Shown: positions 22,081-34,572 of the stretch, one piece after another | Layout: each line of letters starts with the position of its first letter | Numbering within the stretch: position 1 is the first letter of the stretch | Origin: Priapulus caudatus | Taxonomy: Eukaryota; Priapulida; Priapulimorpha; Priapulimorphida; Priapulidae | NCBI RefSeq assembly: GCF_000485595.1 | Contig: NW_014578232.1 | Location: 1 to 57,304, forward strand | DNA: 57,304 nt | Direction: 5' to 3' | The notes under the pieces: model-generated | What the model saw: the letters and a program-made list of their open reading frames with translations, nothing else | The model's database searches: none | Told to the model about the DNA's origin: nothing | Translations under genes and position numbers: made by a program

Positions 22081-22320
22081 CTTTAAGCAAATAGCCACAG
22101 AATTAGTAACGAGAATGTATTGTTGTCACAGTACAAACACACAGTACAGTACAGGTCAATTTCACGGTGTACGGTTGTAAATGCTCGAAGATAATGCAAT
22201 CTAAATGTGTTTAATTATTCATTGGAATGCTATTTTTGTCCGAGAAGTCGAACAATGGCGTGGCAATTATTAGATAAGTGATATTTGAAGAAATTACGAA
22301 TATTCATTTGAAATACATGT

Positions 22321-22400
<80 letters not shown>

Positions 22401-22404
22401 TGTG

Positions 22405-22462
<58 letters not shown>

Positions 22463-23151
22463 TGTTTAGAGTGTTCGTGCGTGCGTGCGTGCGTGCGTGC
22501 GTGCCCGTGAGGCGTGCGTTACGTGTGTGGGCTGTCTATGCATGTGTACAAACATGAGTGCCTGCGTGACTGCCTGTGTGCGTGCGTGTGCGGAAATGTC
22601 GCATATAATATTCAGAGCTCTGACGAAATTAAACGCCCATATAACATAGCGTGGTGTGTATCGTGAAGCATCGTAAAGTATCATGTGCCTTCGATGGCGC
22701 GGCGCCACGTGTGTATATGTGCGTGTCACCGCGCGAATGTGTATGTACGTGTCACCGCGCGCGCGTGTATGTACGTGTCACTGTGCGCGTGTGTATGTGC
22801 GTGTCACCGCGCGCGTGTGTAATGTGTGTGTCACCGGCGCACGTGGTATGTGTGTGTCACGCGCACGTGTGTATGTGCGTGTCACCGCGCGCGTGTGTAT
22901 GTGTGTGTCACGCGCGCACGTGTGTATATGTTTGTGTCGCCGCGCGCGTGTATATGTGCGTGTCACCGCGCGTGTGTGTATGTGTGTGTCACGCGCGCGT
23001 GTGTGTATGGCGTGTCACCGTCGGCGCGTGTGTATGTGCGTGTCAACAGCACGCGTGTGTATGTGCGTGTCACAGCACGCGGTGTGTCTGTGCGTACACT
23101 GTCGCGCGTGTGCATGTACGTGTCACCGTAGCACGGTAAATCATCGCTCAC
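22081..23151 (-). other. Intron of channel gene copy 2
   Basis: Between the acceptor at 22081 and the donor at 23151 lie a (GT)n run (22324-22460), CGTG repeats (22480-22505), and at 22700-23135 the same 26-bp minisatellite seen at 1-1360. The high-order 78-bp block of the first copy is reduced here to about one unit. Confidence 0.8.
22324..22461. repeat. (GT)n microsatellite
   Basis: Nearly pure GT over about 138 bases with three interruptions, inside the channel intron. Confidence 0.95.
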
Positions 23152-23755
23152 GCTGAAACTCTCCGTTATGTTCAGCGTCTTTGATCTCGAACGCGTTCAG
23201 ACCGGGCAGGTACGCCTGCACGATGACGTCCTTTAACTGATGGCCCATCTCAACGCTCCTCCTCACTCAGTCCTCAGTACAGCTCGTCGACGTTGCTTCC
23301 CAACTTGTCGACGACGTCCGTGTCAGAGAGGTTGTAGTAGCGCATGACGAACCGCGAGTAGGCCGTCCGACGAACCGGTTCCGGTTGCAGACGGTGAGCG
23401 ACGGAAGCTGTACGTGGCTGCGCAGTCTCACGGCCGACGTCGTCTCGACGGGGTTGTTGATGTAGCGACGCAGCTGCATGCCGCTCTGGATGAAGAAGAG
23501 CACGATGGCGCCGACACGCGCAGCGACCACCGTAGCGACGGGCGTCGCGTTCGCGACCGTCTGATGTTGCGACGCCGTGCATCGTCGTCGTCTCCGCCAG
23601 ACGATTCATCTTGGCGCGGATCGACGTGTCGCCGACGTCGCCGACGTCGTCGCCGTGCGGCGGCGGTTCCGTCACGCTTTTCTCGGCGTCCGAAACGATG
23701 AACCTCGTTCGTCGGTAACGACGTTCGCCGATGCGTGAATCGTCTGTGAAGCCAT
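23152..23755 (-). CDS. DEG/ENaC-family channel, first coding exon (frameshifted second copy)
   Basis: Nearly identical to 1373-1956, with the same ATG context, TM1 and post-TM1 motif, but with several single-base indels that split the frame. One extra base lies at the donor (CAGC|GTGAGCG against CAG|GTGAGCG). It also carries a 21-bp tandem insertion of GACGTCGCC-type units near 23625-23650 that adds a short in-frame DVGDVGD-like run absent from the other copy. It is correctly placed and oriented to join the exon at 21078-22080. The indels may be base-calling errors rather than decay; the VNTR insertion looks like true allelic or paralogous difference. Confidence 0.75.
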
Positions 23756-24000
23756 GATGTAAAGACAGACCGCTTGCAATATATATAATTATTGTGCGAT
23801 GCTCTTAGCGGCTGCTATAGCTAACGCAGTGCGAGTCGCGGGGTGCGGCATGTGGGCAGGGTGTAACTGCGCGGCTCTGTTATAACGGGGAGGCACTGAG
23901 CGTGCGCAGACGCGCGTTAATTTTCGGTAACGGTCTGGCAACATCTCATTAATTTGTTTCGGCATCACCTGCGAAATATCAAATAAATTAGGTACATAAG

Positions 24001-24010
24001 NNNNNNNNNN
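24001..24010. other. Assembly gap
   Basis: Ten N bases. The duplicated channel flank ends here on the left and a CAGTAG array begins on the right, so the distance and join are uncertain. Confidence 0.99.
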
Positions 24011-24225
24011 CACAGTAGCAGTAGCAGTAGCAGTAGCAGTAGCAGTAGCAGTAGCAGTAGCAGTAGCAGTAGCAGTAGCAGTAGCAGCAGCAGGAGCAGG
24101 AGCAGTAGCAGGAGCAGTAGCAGTAGCAGTAGCAGTAGCAGTAGCAGTAGCAGTAGCAGTAGCAGTAGCAGTAGCAGTAGCAGTAACAGTAGCAGTAGTA
24201 GCAGCAGCAGCAACGGCGGAGGCGT
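24011..24225. repeat. (CAGTAG)n hexanucleotide array
   Basis: About 30 units of CAGTAG with CAGGAG and CAGCAG variants. The poly-leucine frame on the other strand is an artefact. Confidence 0.95.
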
Positions 24226-24859
24226 TAGATTCAACAGTAAGTGTTAGATCGGCGCGGTCGCCTTTCGGAACTCACTACTACGCAACCTACAAGGGGTGTC
24301 AGGTAATTGACAGGTTAGTGCTACAACATGCGTCCGTTTTCTGACCATGTCAGTTTCCGTTATGAAAACTAGACCTTGCTCGCTAAGTCAACCAGTACGA
24401 AATCAGGACGTCTAGCTCCGGTTCCAATCGTGCTTGTTCATAAGTTTGAGTGCAATCACAGTGACAGTGAAAAACATCCTTTGAATTTTTATCGACCTCC
24501 GAAGTCTAGTTAGAGGTCAACAAGATTTCGGCAAAAGTTGCGTTCGGGAAGTTCACATTCCGCCGTTAGGTGGGAGCAAAGAAAATCGCGCCGTATACTG
24601 TATAAGTCGTATTTTTCGCGTACACATATTTTCGCGAATTCAGACTTGACGGACAATTTCGCGAGTGGTTAAGTTCGCGGTCGGTGAATTATGAATTATT
24701 CGGAATTATTCGGTATTGATTATTCGCGTGTTGTTATTTTCGCGGTCGGGGACGCGTTCGCGAAATTCGCGAAAATGAAACCACCGCGAAATATTCAGCT
24801 TATACAGTAACGTTACCGTTCTTTTTCATGTTTAGCTGACGACGAGGGGCGGGGCAATC
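24226..24859. other. 5' region of the beta-5 gene
   Basis: No coding exon seen. It holds repeated TTCGCG/CGCGAA motifs (24600-24790). A possible acceptor, TTTCATGTTTAG|CTGACG, ending about 24838, would place the ATG at 24860 near the start of an exon, with a 5' UTR exon further upstream. Confidence 0.45.
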
Positions 24860-25577
24860 ATGCTCGTCACTATCTACACGTTGCTTGGTATTGCCAGCTT
24901 CACAGCTCATGTCTCAGCGAAGGACACAATCGACCCAACGTCAACGCTTATCTGTCACAAACGGGAGTATTCCTACCGCATCTCGAAACCACACAACGGT
25001 CTCCCTTGCTGGGATGACGTCAGCGTGATGTCATGCTGGGGGCGATGCGACTCCAACGAGGTTATTGCTCGTATAGCTCTACTCATTTTCATTGCGTTTT
25101 TGTTGTTTTATACTCGTATTGTTAACGAAAAGAAAATACATAGAAAACCTTCCGCCTGCGCATCATTCTTTTCAGATACGTTAATCTTTCGTCGTCATCC
25201 TTAATCTTTAAACTTTATTATTATTTTGAATTGTATCAATGTTCAAAAGGCTGAAAAAGATCCCTATCGACACGTAAATATTGAATGAACGTCTAAACGA
25301 TGAAATAAACTGTTCGCTATGTGAACGAGGTGTAAACGTATACGAGGAAAAGCTACTAAAACGCATTCTCTCGTGTTCACAGATCGGCGATTGGGTGTAT
25401 CCATTCAAGATAAGTCACCACCCAGTGTGCGAGCATGAGGTGAGGATTCCACGTCTGGTGCGCCTTCGACACTGCCACAGCTTGCACCCCGACCCTTACT
25501 ACGAGGTAGTCGATGCGGAATCGTGCGCGTGCAAGGCGTGCGAGACAAAAGACACGAGCTGCGAGAGCATCAAATAA
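24860..25577 (+). CDS. GPB5: Glycoprotein hormone beta-5 (thyrostimulin beta subunit), two exons
   Basis: This is the beta subunit of the secreted heterodimeric hormone thyrostimulin, which acts on LGR-type (TSH-receptor-like) receptors. Exon 1 (24860-25060) encodes 67 residues: a signal peptide (LVTIYTLLGIASFTAHVSA), then four cysteines including CWGRC, the C-X-G-X-C cystine-knot signature. The donor is GAG|GTTATT at 25061. The 322-bp intron ends TTCACAG at 25382. Exon 2 (25383-25577) is in phase 0 and adds 64 residues with six cysteines: SHHPVC, RHCHSLHPDP, ESCACKAC and a final DTSCESIK before TAA. The total is 131 residues and 10 cysteines, as expected for beta-5, which lacks the extra seat-belt cysteines of vertebrate pituitary beta subunits. 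No indels disturb it. The donor is weaker than usual; the exon phases and conserved residues on both sides make the model secure. Confidence 0.9.
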
Positions 25578-25784
25578 CCCCGTGACGTAATGACGCCCCG
25601 ACTCACCTTCCGATGACGTCACCACGCATGCGTGCAACGCTGAATCGAGAATCCGATGGCTATTGCGACGAGGTTGGCATACGTTTCGATAGCTCAGAGT
25701 ATGATCGTGACGGCACGAAACAAATTAGTCATTAACATTAACTTTTACGATGTTTTTCTCGACAAGCGTAGCCCCCCCCCTGGC
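25578..25784. other. 3' flank of GPB5 and repeat fragment
   Basis: 25690-25775 (CGAAACAAATTAGTCATTAACA to GACAAGCG) matches 31030-31080. No polyadenylation signal is evident close to the stop. Confidence 0.5.
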
Positions 25785-26975
25785 TCTGAAGCATTACGGG
25801 CTCGCGATGAAGCCATACGAAATGATGGACATGCATTTATTATTGGACATATAGAACCACTGAGAACGCGAAGCATGGCGGTGACCATGCACACTTCAGC
25901 AGCTCGTACACGTTGAGCACATGCCTACAGTGGGAGATTATATCCCATAATGTAACCGTGTTCAGTATAGAGAAGAAAAAGCATGAGGTAGGGTCCGTGT
26001 AACAATATGCGCGAATGTGCCATCAATTTAACGCGAGCTATAGGCGCTCAATATAGGAAATGCATTCATAGGAATTATGGTTAGGGGCGTTGCCAAGAAG
26101 GACCTTCAGGCGCAGGAACAATGAGAATCTCACCTGATATTTTATGTTTTGCCTCACATAACTAATAAAATGCCGATTGTTACATTCTCTAATTTTATCT
26201 TAATACTTACCATTATTGGTCTGCCTTGTGAGGATTTTCCAGTATCGTATGTTGATGTTATTCACTCCTGATATATACTATATATATATATGAATATTAT
26301 ATATATAATATATATATATACTATATACCTATATATATAACAATTTAATTTACGGGCGTTCATATTTGAGCGCATCCATGATGCGAGGCAATAGTATGTG
26401 TACAACCGATAATACAGCGTGAAGATCGCGTACGTGTATAACAATATCGCAGTATGGTGTACGCGATACGTAGCGTGACAACTTTGTAGCTGTGCAGCCT
26501 GGTGCTTTCCTTAATTACGATGTCTATAAAAATATGAAGAACACGCGTGCATTGAAATTGATAGAAAAGTGAATTTGAATGCAAGATTGCCACACCAAGG
26601 CTTCATTGTGGAATCGTGCTACACTCATGTGCTCAGGAATTGCGTAGATTACAGGGTAGAAATCGACAACTGGATAAGTTCCCATTAGAGATCAGTATAC
26701 GATAACCAGAGCGTCAAGTGCTTAGGTGGGCAGAGTGAGCATGCGGGCAGGTCTTCTGCCGATTGAAGAGTCACGCGTCCGCACTTGTATCAGAGGCAAG
26801 GACTTTTACGCTACCGTGAAATTGCGAAAAACGTAAAATTTCTAGACATATGATAGCTACGTTGTAGCACTGCGCCTGCACATCGTTAAACGAGGAATCA
26901 AAGGGGCGGGACTTCTAGTCAAGCGCGATACACGGTAAGACGTATAATCTGGATAATGCTAATAATAATGCTATA
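25785..26975 (+). repeat. Large repeat, segment B copy 1 (direct)
   Basis: Matches 43370-44400 in the same orientation and 34540-33400 in reverse, with many indels. Landmarks are GAAATGATGGACATGC, GGTGACCATGCAC, TGTTCAGTATAG, GGTAGGGTCCGTGTAACAAT, TTCCAGTATCGTATG and CTTCTAGTCAAGCG. It stops shortly after ATAATCTGGATAATGCTA, about 30 bases into the neighbouring segment A. It is non-coding. An AT tract lies at 26270-26345. Confidence 0.85.
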
Positions 26976-27024
26976 CACACGCGTTAACACGACACACACA
27001 GTCGCACGAGTCCACACAACATAA

Positions 27025-27305
27025 CACAACAGCAGCACATCACACACACAACACACACACACACACACACACACAACACACGACGAACACACACTACACA
27101 CACACGCACATCACATCACACAACACAACACACACACAGCTAACACACACACACACCATGGATAGTCACTACACATCTTTCAACACTACCACACACACCA
27201 CATCACACCACACTTTGCGGGGGGGCACACGACACAGGGTCACACAGCACACACACAGCACACACACGGCCGAGCACACACACGGCACACACGTGCGTGT
27301 TACCT
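27025..27305. repeat. (CA)n-rich microsatellite
   Basis: ACACAC/CACAACACAC tracts with interruptions. Open frames here are Thr/His-rich artefacts. Confidence 0.9.
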
Positions 27306-28550
27306 ATTTTAACGTGTGTACTTCTACAACATACGCCTTCTCGTATCACATCAAGTAATCGGCAATCGTGGCGTGCATAGACATACACCGGCCTCGTAAT
27401 AAGGTGATGAAGACGTCAGCCATATATGGTGCTTTTCAGCTTCGCGCAAACAGATTTTTGTTAGACTTTTTATATAATAACTGGGTCTTATTCTCTTCTG
27501 GGCAATCAGGTAAAATTTAGTCAAATAGGGTAATGATAATAAGGAGAAAAGAGAGATAAAAAGTATGGGGGATATTTTTACTGAACACGAATAATGATAG
27601 TCACTGGCATGGATCAAAGTTTCTCAGTGAGTACGGCGGAGCGTTATCCCGAATATCTAAGATATCGCGCTTCTCGTAATTATATTGTACAAACGTCATA
27701 GTCGTATTGCGGGCCGACGGCTGTCTTCTCTCTCTTCTCTCTCATTCTTCAATCTGCAGTGATTGCAATACATTCAGTTACCGGCGTCCAGCGGATTTAT
27801 ATTGCGATGGCACACAAAGGGATATGCTGAATAAAAGCAGCATTGAGTATACCAGGTGTGTGGATATCCGAGTATAATTAACGAGAGCCGTCGCAACCAA
27901 TCGCGCATGAAAGTGAAAGCAGGCGTGGCATTCAGGAAGATATTAGTGATGGACGCTTTGAAAATGACAAGTACTTTAACGTTTATCATCGTACAAGACA
28001 CGCCTGATTAAAGCTGAGGACAAAATAACTATGGGGTTGCGTCGATGCATAACGACGATATGAATGGCTGCAACAACATATGGCGTATGTAGTCAAATTT
28101 TAGTGGGGCTTTTATATAGATTGATTTAAGTAATTACAGCGAAGAATCAGCGGAAATGCGAAAAGATGCGATCAAACAACGAGAAGACTCAATGAAACTG
28201 CGGGATTAAAGCTAGCTGTAGACGCATCGCGCGATTTGTTTACAGGCAACCAACACTAAACAGACGGATGATTGGGGTCGTTAAAATTCGGAGCATGCTA
28301 ATTACACACCTACGCGCGTTCTACAGCATGCGGCAGGACGAAACGCAGTGGGGAGGAGTCCAATGATAGAAGGCGACGCTTAATTTTGCGGCTTGTCATA
28401 TTCTGTTCGCGCGGCAATAATTGCCGAGGAACCCGTTAGAACACTGATATATTTCTTGACGACAATCGGCGACGCATAGGACAGGTTATAGCCCCTGTGG
28501 TCTATTGCGAACGCTATTTCCTGGTGTAGATAAAGCAAAGGCGTCATTAG
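27306..28550. other. No gene seen
   Basis: AT-rich non-coding sequence without conserved frames, splice-bounded exons or RNA genes that I can support. Confidence 0.4.
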
Positions 28551-28616
28551 AGCAGATAGAGAGAGAGGGGAGAAGAGAGACGAAAGAGGAAGGGAGCAGA
28601 CGAGAGCAGAGAGAGC

Positions 28617-28649
<33 letters not shown>

Positions 28650-28650
28650 C
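28551..28650. repeat. (GA)n microsatellite
   Basis: Interrupted GAGA/GCAGAGAG purine tract. Confidence 0.85.
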
Positions 28651-28869
28651 AATCACGGTGCGGTTCACAGAGGTATTCGGATGATGGAGATGAATTATCT
28701 GGCAGAAGTAACTTCAACTGTTTGGCCGTTCGTCCTGATATGATTTGAAAGAATGAAGCGGTATGTAAGTTATGGGTTTTGTTAAATTTTCTTTCTGTAA
28801 TCGTACATGTCTCTGTGCTCTCAGGCCTTTGTAATCTGCTGTCTGCGACAATGCTCTCATCTCTGTCGA

Positions 28870-29020
28870 TCTTGTGTGTGCATGGTGTGTGTGTGTCGTG
28901 TGTTGTGTGCGTGCGTGCCGTGGCGTGCCGTGCGTGTGTGTGTTGTTGTGTGGTGATGTGTGTGTGTGTGTGTGTGTGTGCGTTGGCGTGCGTACGTTAC
29001 GTACGTGCGTGCGTGCCTGT
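28870..29020. repeat. (GT)n/GTGC simple repeat
   Basis: TGTGTG and CGTGC tracts. Cys/Val-rich open frames are artefacts. Confidence 0.85.
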
Positions 29021-29454
29021 GTATGTTATTTGGGTTTTATTCGGAGCTGAATTCAGTTGTCGTACCAGTCGAGTTGCTCATTATTTACTAGACACATTTG
29101 CTTAAAAGGCAACCATTAATGCTAAACTGGCGGTGTTTCTGTCAATGCCGCTTAGCTTTTTTGCTGCCAGTAAATATACATGTCGCACGTACCTCGCAAG
29201 CCCGCAGTTGAAGAACGCATGTTCGAAAAAATAGCGTGGATAGTTCAAGCTCGTAGTAAGTAAGGTGTAAGCTTCTAACTACGGACACGAGCGTTGAGGT
29301 TACTCGTTTTGCGTACGCAAGCAATAGGGCGATGACGAATCGTTGTATTACGTGATTTAAGCGTGTAATGTTCACTTTAACATGCGTGAAGGGATCCGAA
29401 CCGACAGGCGTTAGATCCAAGTAAACTATCATTGACACATCTGCTGTGCACTCA

Positions 29455-29684
29455 GTAGTAAAGTAGTAGTAGTAGTAGTAGGTAGTAGTAGTAGTAGTCG
29501 TAGTAAAGTAGTAAGTGAGTAGTGTAGTAGTAGTTAGTAGTATAGTAGTAGTAGTAGTAAGTACGTAGTAGTAGTAGTGGTAGTGGTAAGTGATAGCGGG
29601 GCAGCGAGCAGTAAGGCGCAGTCAGCAGTAGGGCAGCGTAGCAGTAGCAGATAAGCAGAGCAGCCAGTAAGCAGCAACAGCAAC

Positions 29685-29740
<56 letters not shown>
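29455..29740. repeat. (TAG)n then (GA)n microsatellites
   Basis: 29455-29660 is TAGTAG with CAGTAG variants. 29685-29740 is a nearly pure GA run. Confidence 0.92.
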
Positions 29741-31019
29741 GAGATATGGGAGAGAGAATCAGGGAAAGAGAGAGATAGGGGGGATGTGGAAGGGGAACGT
29801 GATAAAAGTGATAACATGATAGCAACTCGATACAAAGGCTTCCAAATCTTGCAATATCAATTATGACTGTGTTTTGAATCCAATTAGAGTTATATGCAAC
29901 TTTCGATCGAGATCCACGGTTATCCCGTGAAATCTGTCCGTCGGTTTTCAACGTCGTATAAGGGATGTAGACGAAAGAAATCCGATAAATTCACGTAAAT
30001 TCACGTAAATTCGCGTTACATGTTGGTGCCCGAATCTTAAAGCTGATGAATTTTACGAAATGTAGATTATTTGTTGCAATATAACATATTCAGAAACCAA
30101 TTTTCGTCGTTTTCATTTTTTATCATGTATTGTCTGATGTGGAATTATGCGCGTGGCACACGGCATTTGTTCCTTTTCTTTTCGTCACGTGATAACGTGT
30201 TTCCGTGATAACGTCACCGTAAATAGTAAAAGTAAAAAAAATTATGGCCACTTTTTCACAAAATGTAAGTGATTCTGTTCACTTTTTATGGTTAAATTGC
30301 TGCATTGTACTTCATATTTTGCCATTCTGTTCGATGTGAACAAATACTCGTGACTCATACATAGCCCATAGCAAGCATTTAATGTCGTGATCATTATGTC
30401 AAATCGCCGAGGTTTTTTAGATTTTTAACTAGTTGAGAAACAATCTTATCAGGTAAGAATTTGAGGATACAATGTCGCAAATCAATCTAAAGAATACTGT
30501 ACAGGCACGGTAATCGTAAATCTGCGGAACTACAGAAAAAAGTCTAAGCAGCCAAGTACGTTTTTATTACAGACGATGCGCTTTATTATCACTATGAATA
30601 CTATACACGTACTAAACCCATGTTAAATGAAGGTACTATTATAAGGAGTTCTTATATATCATACAATGCCGAACAAACCATAGCCACAACAAAATGTGTT
30701 TTTCAGATTCTGTTCTTGTACGTATGGTAACTACGTAAACGTACTGAAAACACCTTAATTTTAGCTAGTGCTAACACAATCTGGCCATCGTACGTTAGAT
30801 GCAATTTAGTGGTTTTCATTTGGGCTGTAAACCCTTACTAGGCTATAACGCGAATTATTCGAAAAAACTGGATATGTTTTTTTATTATTATGCGTTATTT
30901 CCGACTGCCAGTATTCCGTACGACCCTGGGAAGTTTAGTGTTTAGCGTGACCATCTTCTACTGCTGAGAATTCAAACTCGGCTAGGTCAGTGGATTTTCT
31001 CAAGGTCTAAAAATTTGGG
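29741..31019. other. No gene seen
   Basis: AT-rich non-coding DNA. TTCACGTAAATTCACG repeats twice near 29990-30015. No exon is supported. Confidence 0.4.
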
Positions 31020-31099
31020 GGTCGTTGCCAGAAACAAAATTAGTCTTAACATTAACTTTACGATGTTTCTGACAACCCCCCCCCCCCTCCTAGAAAACG

Positions 31100-33425
31100 A
31101 CCTCAGCAAGGAGCCCTTTAATAAACTCCCTCTGTGTGGGCGCAACATCTAATATGTTATTTGTCCAAGCCTCGTAGGCTGAGCACACATTCTAGGGGGG
31201 AGGCGCGCAGTGGCGGATCCAGGATTTCAAGAGAAGGGTGAGAAAGAGGTGGTCAGGGGGTCATCCACAGAAAATTTCGTGAAAATGTAAGATCGTAGGA
31301 GACTGGTATTTGAGTACTCTTTGAGTACCATGTTTACAGGCCTTCCTTACTGACCTACGCAATTGTCTTTTTTAGAACTCTTTTTTTTCACATCTATAGG
31401 TGGCAGCTGCGCCCCCCGCAGGCACGCCGCCTGTTGTCAGATTAGATATCAAACCAAATAATGAAATAATCATAATCCATAATAAATAATCTTGCTAGAT
31501 GTCCAGCAAAAACTATTATTAAATTCACTAGCTTCAGTCACTAGTGCTTGGATCTAGTTTGTACCGCATCTAGTCGTAGACATCCCACCAAGGTTTGTCA
31601 TTTGCGCAGGTTCGCAGACTTGCACGTCTGACATATTGGGGTGCCGACGATTTAATGGGTCCCAATATTATCCCGTCTCCTCAAGACTTTTCGCGTGCCA
31701 TCCCCCTGCGCCTAACAATGTTCAACTCACAACCAAACATAGTACGCCTTCATGCTGAAGCCTGCCTGATTGTGCTTTATCAGTTTGCTTGTACCTTTCT
31801 TGCCGGTGATAGTAAAACCCGATTGCAATGGCTTCGTTCTTAGGAAACTGTCGCGTCAGTGGTCTCCCTATACCCCCAGACTACAGACACTCCTGTCGCA
31901 CGTCGTGGCATATTTCGACTGCCCACACTTAACCTACCTTTTAGCGGTCTACCAATACGAGCTTTCATTCCACTGCTCTTTTCGTGACCATCGGCGCGAA
32001 AACTGCAACTCCTCAGGCGCTACAACGTCAACCTAAAAACACGTGACGGCTAGCAGGATTTCCGCTCAACCTGCATCCCAAAGCAGTCTCCATATATCAC
32101 CTACTACATGTAACTGATTTTGATATAATAAGTTCAACATTCACGTTACAGTTATGTTCAGTTATGTCAGCTTTCAGTTTGTGTCAGTTATGTTTATGTC
32201 AGTTGATCTGGTGTGATAAGGCACCAAACAAATGTCGTGTGATTCTTTCCTTTTGCCACTATCAAAGTACCCATGTGCACAGAAAAACATTAGACTGCTG
32301 TGGCTCTTTAGGTTTGTTTGGCCCTTGCACTCACAATAAATGCGCACTTTCCGAACAACATTCTCTTCTTTTTGCCTATTTTTTCGGAACATTAGCATCG
32401 AAGACTTCATCACAATCGTGAGCAATCTATGTGATACGATGCCCTACACTATAATACTGGTTAGACGGGTTCTGAATCGTTTTGTCCCAGCGAAAAGACG
32501 AGTAATAGCTCTACGTACATGTCCCATGTAACAGGACATGTATTAGTGGAAATCGTACGCCGACTCACGTCAACACTGTTATTTGAGGCACAGCAATTAT
32601 TGAGTTTTGTTCAATCCGAAACACGCCACCTTCAACAGTTGCGCGGTCCCGAGTCCCAGTCCGCGTTAACCGAGTTTCCATTCAATCATTCACTTATGAT
32701 GCACAGCCTGATCTTTCTTGTAATATATAATATGGTCGTGCATCTCACTTCGCTATAGTTATACTATTGTTTTGTTATTATGTTCATGTTCTATACGTGT
32801 GGCGTGTGCTATATGATCGGCGTTAACTATCTACACCGATTTTCTGTACGATGTTGAATGTCAAGCGAACAATTATAGAGCGAGAATGCTCGTTAACTAC
32901 TATAGTTTACGTCTCGTGCAAAGTGTTATGAACACCGGCCGTCAAATTTGCTCACGTTTGGCATGCAATGTCTCAGTGTGAATTCGACTTTAATTTCGTT
33001 TCGCCAATCAGCCGATAATATTCAATTGACAAACGTTTAATCACCAGAAGTATTTCACGTCTGTAATTGCCAGAAGCGTGGCGACTGCAAGACCGCAGCT
33101 TAGCAAGTCTATGCAGAGTGGCGTAGCCCGCACAGCCGAGTAGACCCTCAGAGTCTGGTGTACGTAAAAGAAATGAGACCACACATTTGCGCTCCGTTAT
33201 TTGGGCGCGTCGTATTATACCCCTATTTACTTTCCGTTTACCGTGACTGCTGTCTCTGGTGATATATTATTCTTTTTAACAGTGCGGCGTTGAATCGGTG
33301 CAGTCATTGGTAGTTGCTAGCCACAAACAATGCACACCGAACCCGCCACGATTCCAGTTATTTATGAGATCATCTGTATCATTATAGCATTATCCAGATT
33401 ATACTCTCCCTAACGTGTATCCGCT
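31100..33425 (+). repeat. Large repeat, segment A copy 1
   Basis: From AGCAAGGAGCCCTTTAATAA to GCATTATCCAGATTATACTC it matches 40345-42582 directly and 46590-44395 in reverse. It contains the MITE at 31208-31433 and a GTTATGTTCAGTTATGT stretch. Predicted frames are not conserved between copies, so I treat it as non-coding. Confidence 0.88.
31208..31433. mobile_element. CAGNGGCG-type MITE, member 2
   Basis: Starts CAGTGGCGGATCCAGGATTT and ends GGCACGCCGCCTG. Reverse orientation relative to 7352-7600. Confidence 0.7.
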
Positions 33426-34547
33426 TGACTAGAAGTCCCCGCCATTTGATTTAACGATGTGCAGGCGCACGTGCTAGCACGTAGGCTATCATGTTGAAAT
33501 TTTATCGTTTTTCGCAATATTTCAGGTAGCGGTAAAAGTCCTTTGCCTTCGATAAAGTGCGGACGGTGACTCTTCTCAATCGGCAGAGACTGCGCATGCT
33601 CACTCTGGCACCAACACTGACGCTGCTGGTTATCGTAAGCTGATCTCTAATGGAACTTATCCAGTTGTCGATTTATAGCCTGTAATCTACGCATTCGCTG
33701 AGCACATGAGTGTAGCACGATCTCACAAATTGAAGGCCTTAGTGTGGCATCTTTGATTCAAATTCATTTCTATCAATTTTTTCAAGCACGCTGTTCTCAT
33801 AGTTTTTAATAGACATCGTAATCTTAAGGAAAGCCACCAGCTGACAGCTACAAATTTGCTACACGTACCCGATGATGCGTTTACCTACGATATGCGTTAA
33901 CAGTACGCGATCTTCACGCGCTGTATTATGGTGTACACATACTATTGCTCGCATGGATGGTCAAGTATGAACGCCGTAAAGTAAATTTGTATATAGTATA
34001 TATGTATATATATATATATATATCATATATATATATTATATCATAGTATATATTACAGGAGTGAATGAACTATCACACATACGATACTGGAAAATCTCAC
34101 AAGGACACAATAATGGTAGTATTAAGATACAATGTAGAGATTACAATCGGCATTTTATTAGTTATTGAGAAAACATAAATGTACTAGGTGAGAATTTCTT
34201 GTTCCTGGCCTGAAGGTCGCTTCCTTGCAACGCCCACTAACGGCATGCATTTCCTAATCATGCATTCGCCTATGGCTCCGGTTAAATGATGGCACATCGA
34301 TAGTTGTTACACGACCCTACCTCATGCTTTTTCTTCTACTATACTGAACACGGTTACATTTGTGGTACTATAATCTCCCACTCGTGGCATGTGCGTGCAA
34401 CTGTGACGAGCGCTGAAGTATGGTCACCGCCATGCTTTCGCGTTCTCAGTGTTTCTTATGTCAATAATAATGGATGTCCATCATTTGTATGGTCCATGCG
34501 AGCCCGTAATTGGTTCAGAGCCAGGGGGGGGGCCCGCTCTGATCCAG
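33426..34547 (-). repeat. Large repeat, segment B copy 2 (inverted)
   Basis: Reverse complement of 25785-26975 and of 43370-44400. With segment A to its left, it forms the same B-A unit as 43370-46590 seen in reverse. An AT tract lies at 33995-34050. It ends at the N gap, just after CAGAGCCAGGGGGGG, which is the outer end of B. Confidence 0.88.
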
Positions 34548-34572
34548 NNNNNNNNNNNNNNNNNNNNNNNNN
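34548..34572. other. Assembly gap
   Basis: Twenty-five N bases exactly between a B repeat end and the left arm of the giant palindrome. Confidence 0.99.

Noticed and set aside
24011-24230. Poly-leucine frame on the minus strand
   Set aside because: Direct translation of the CAGTAG array next to an N gap.
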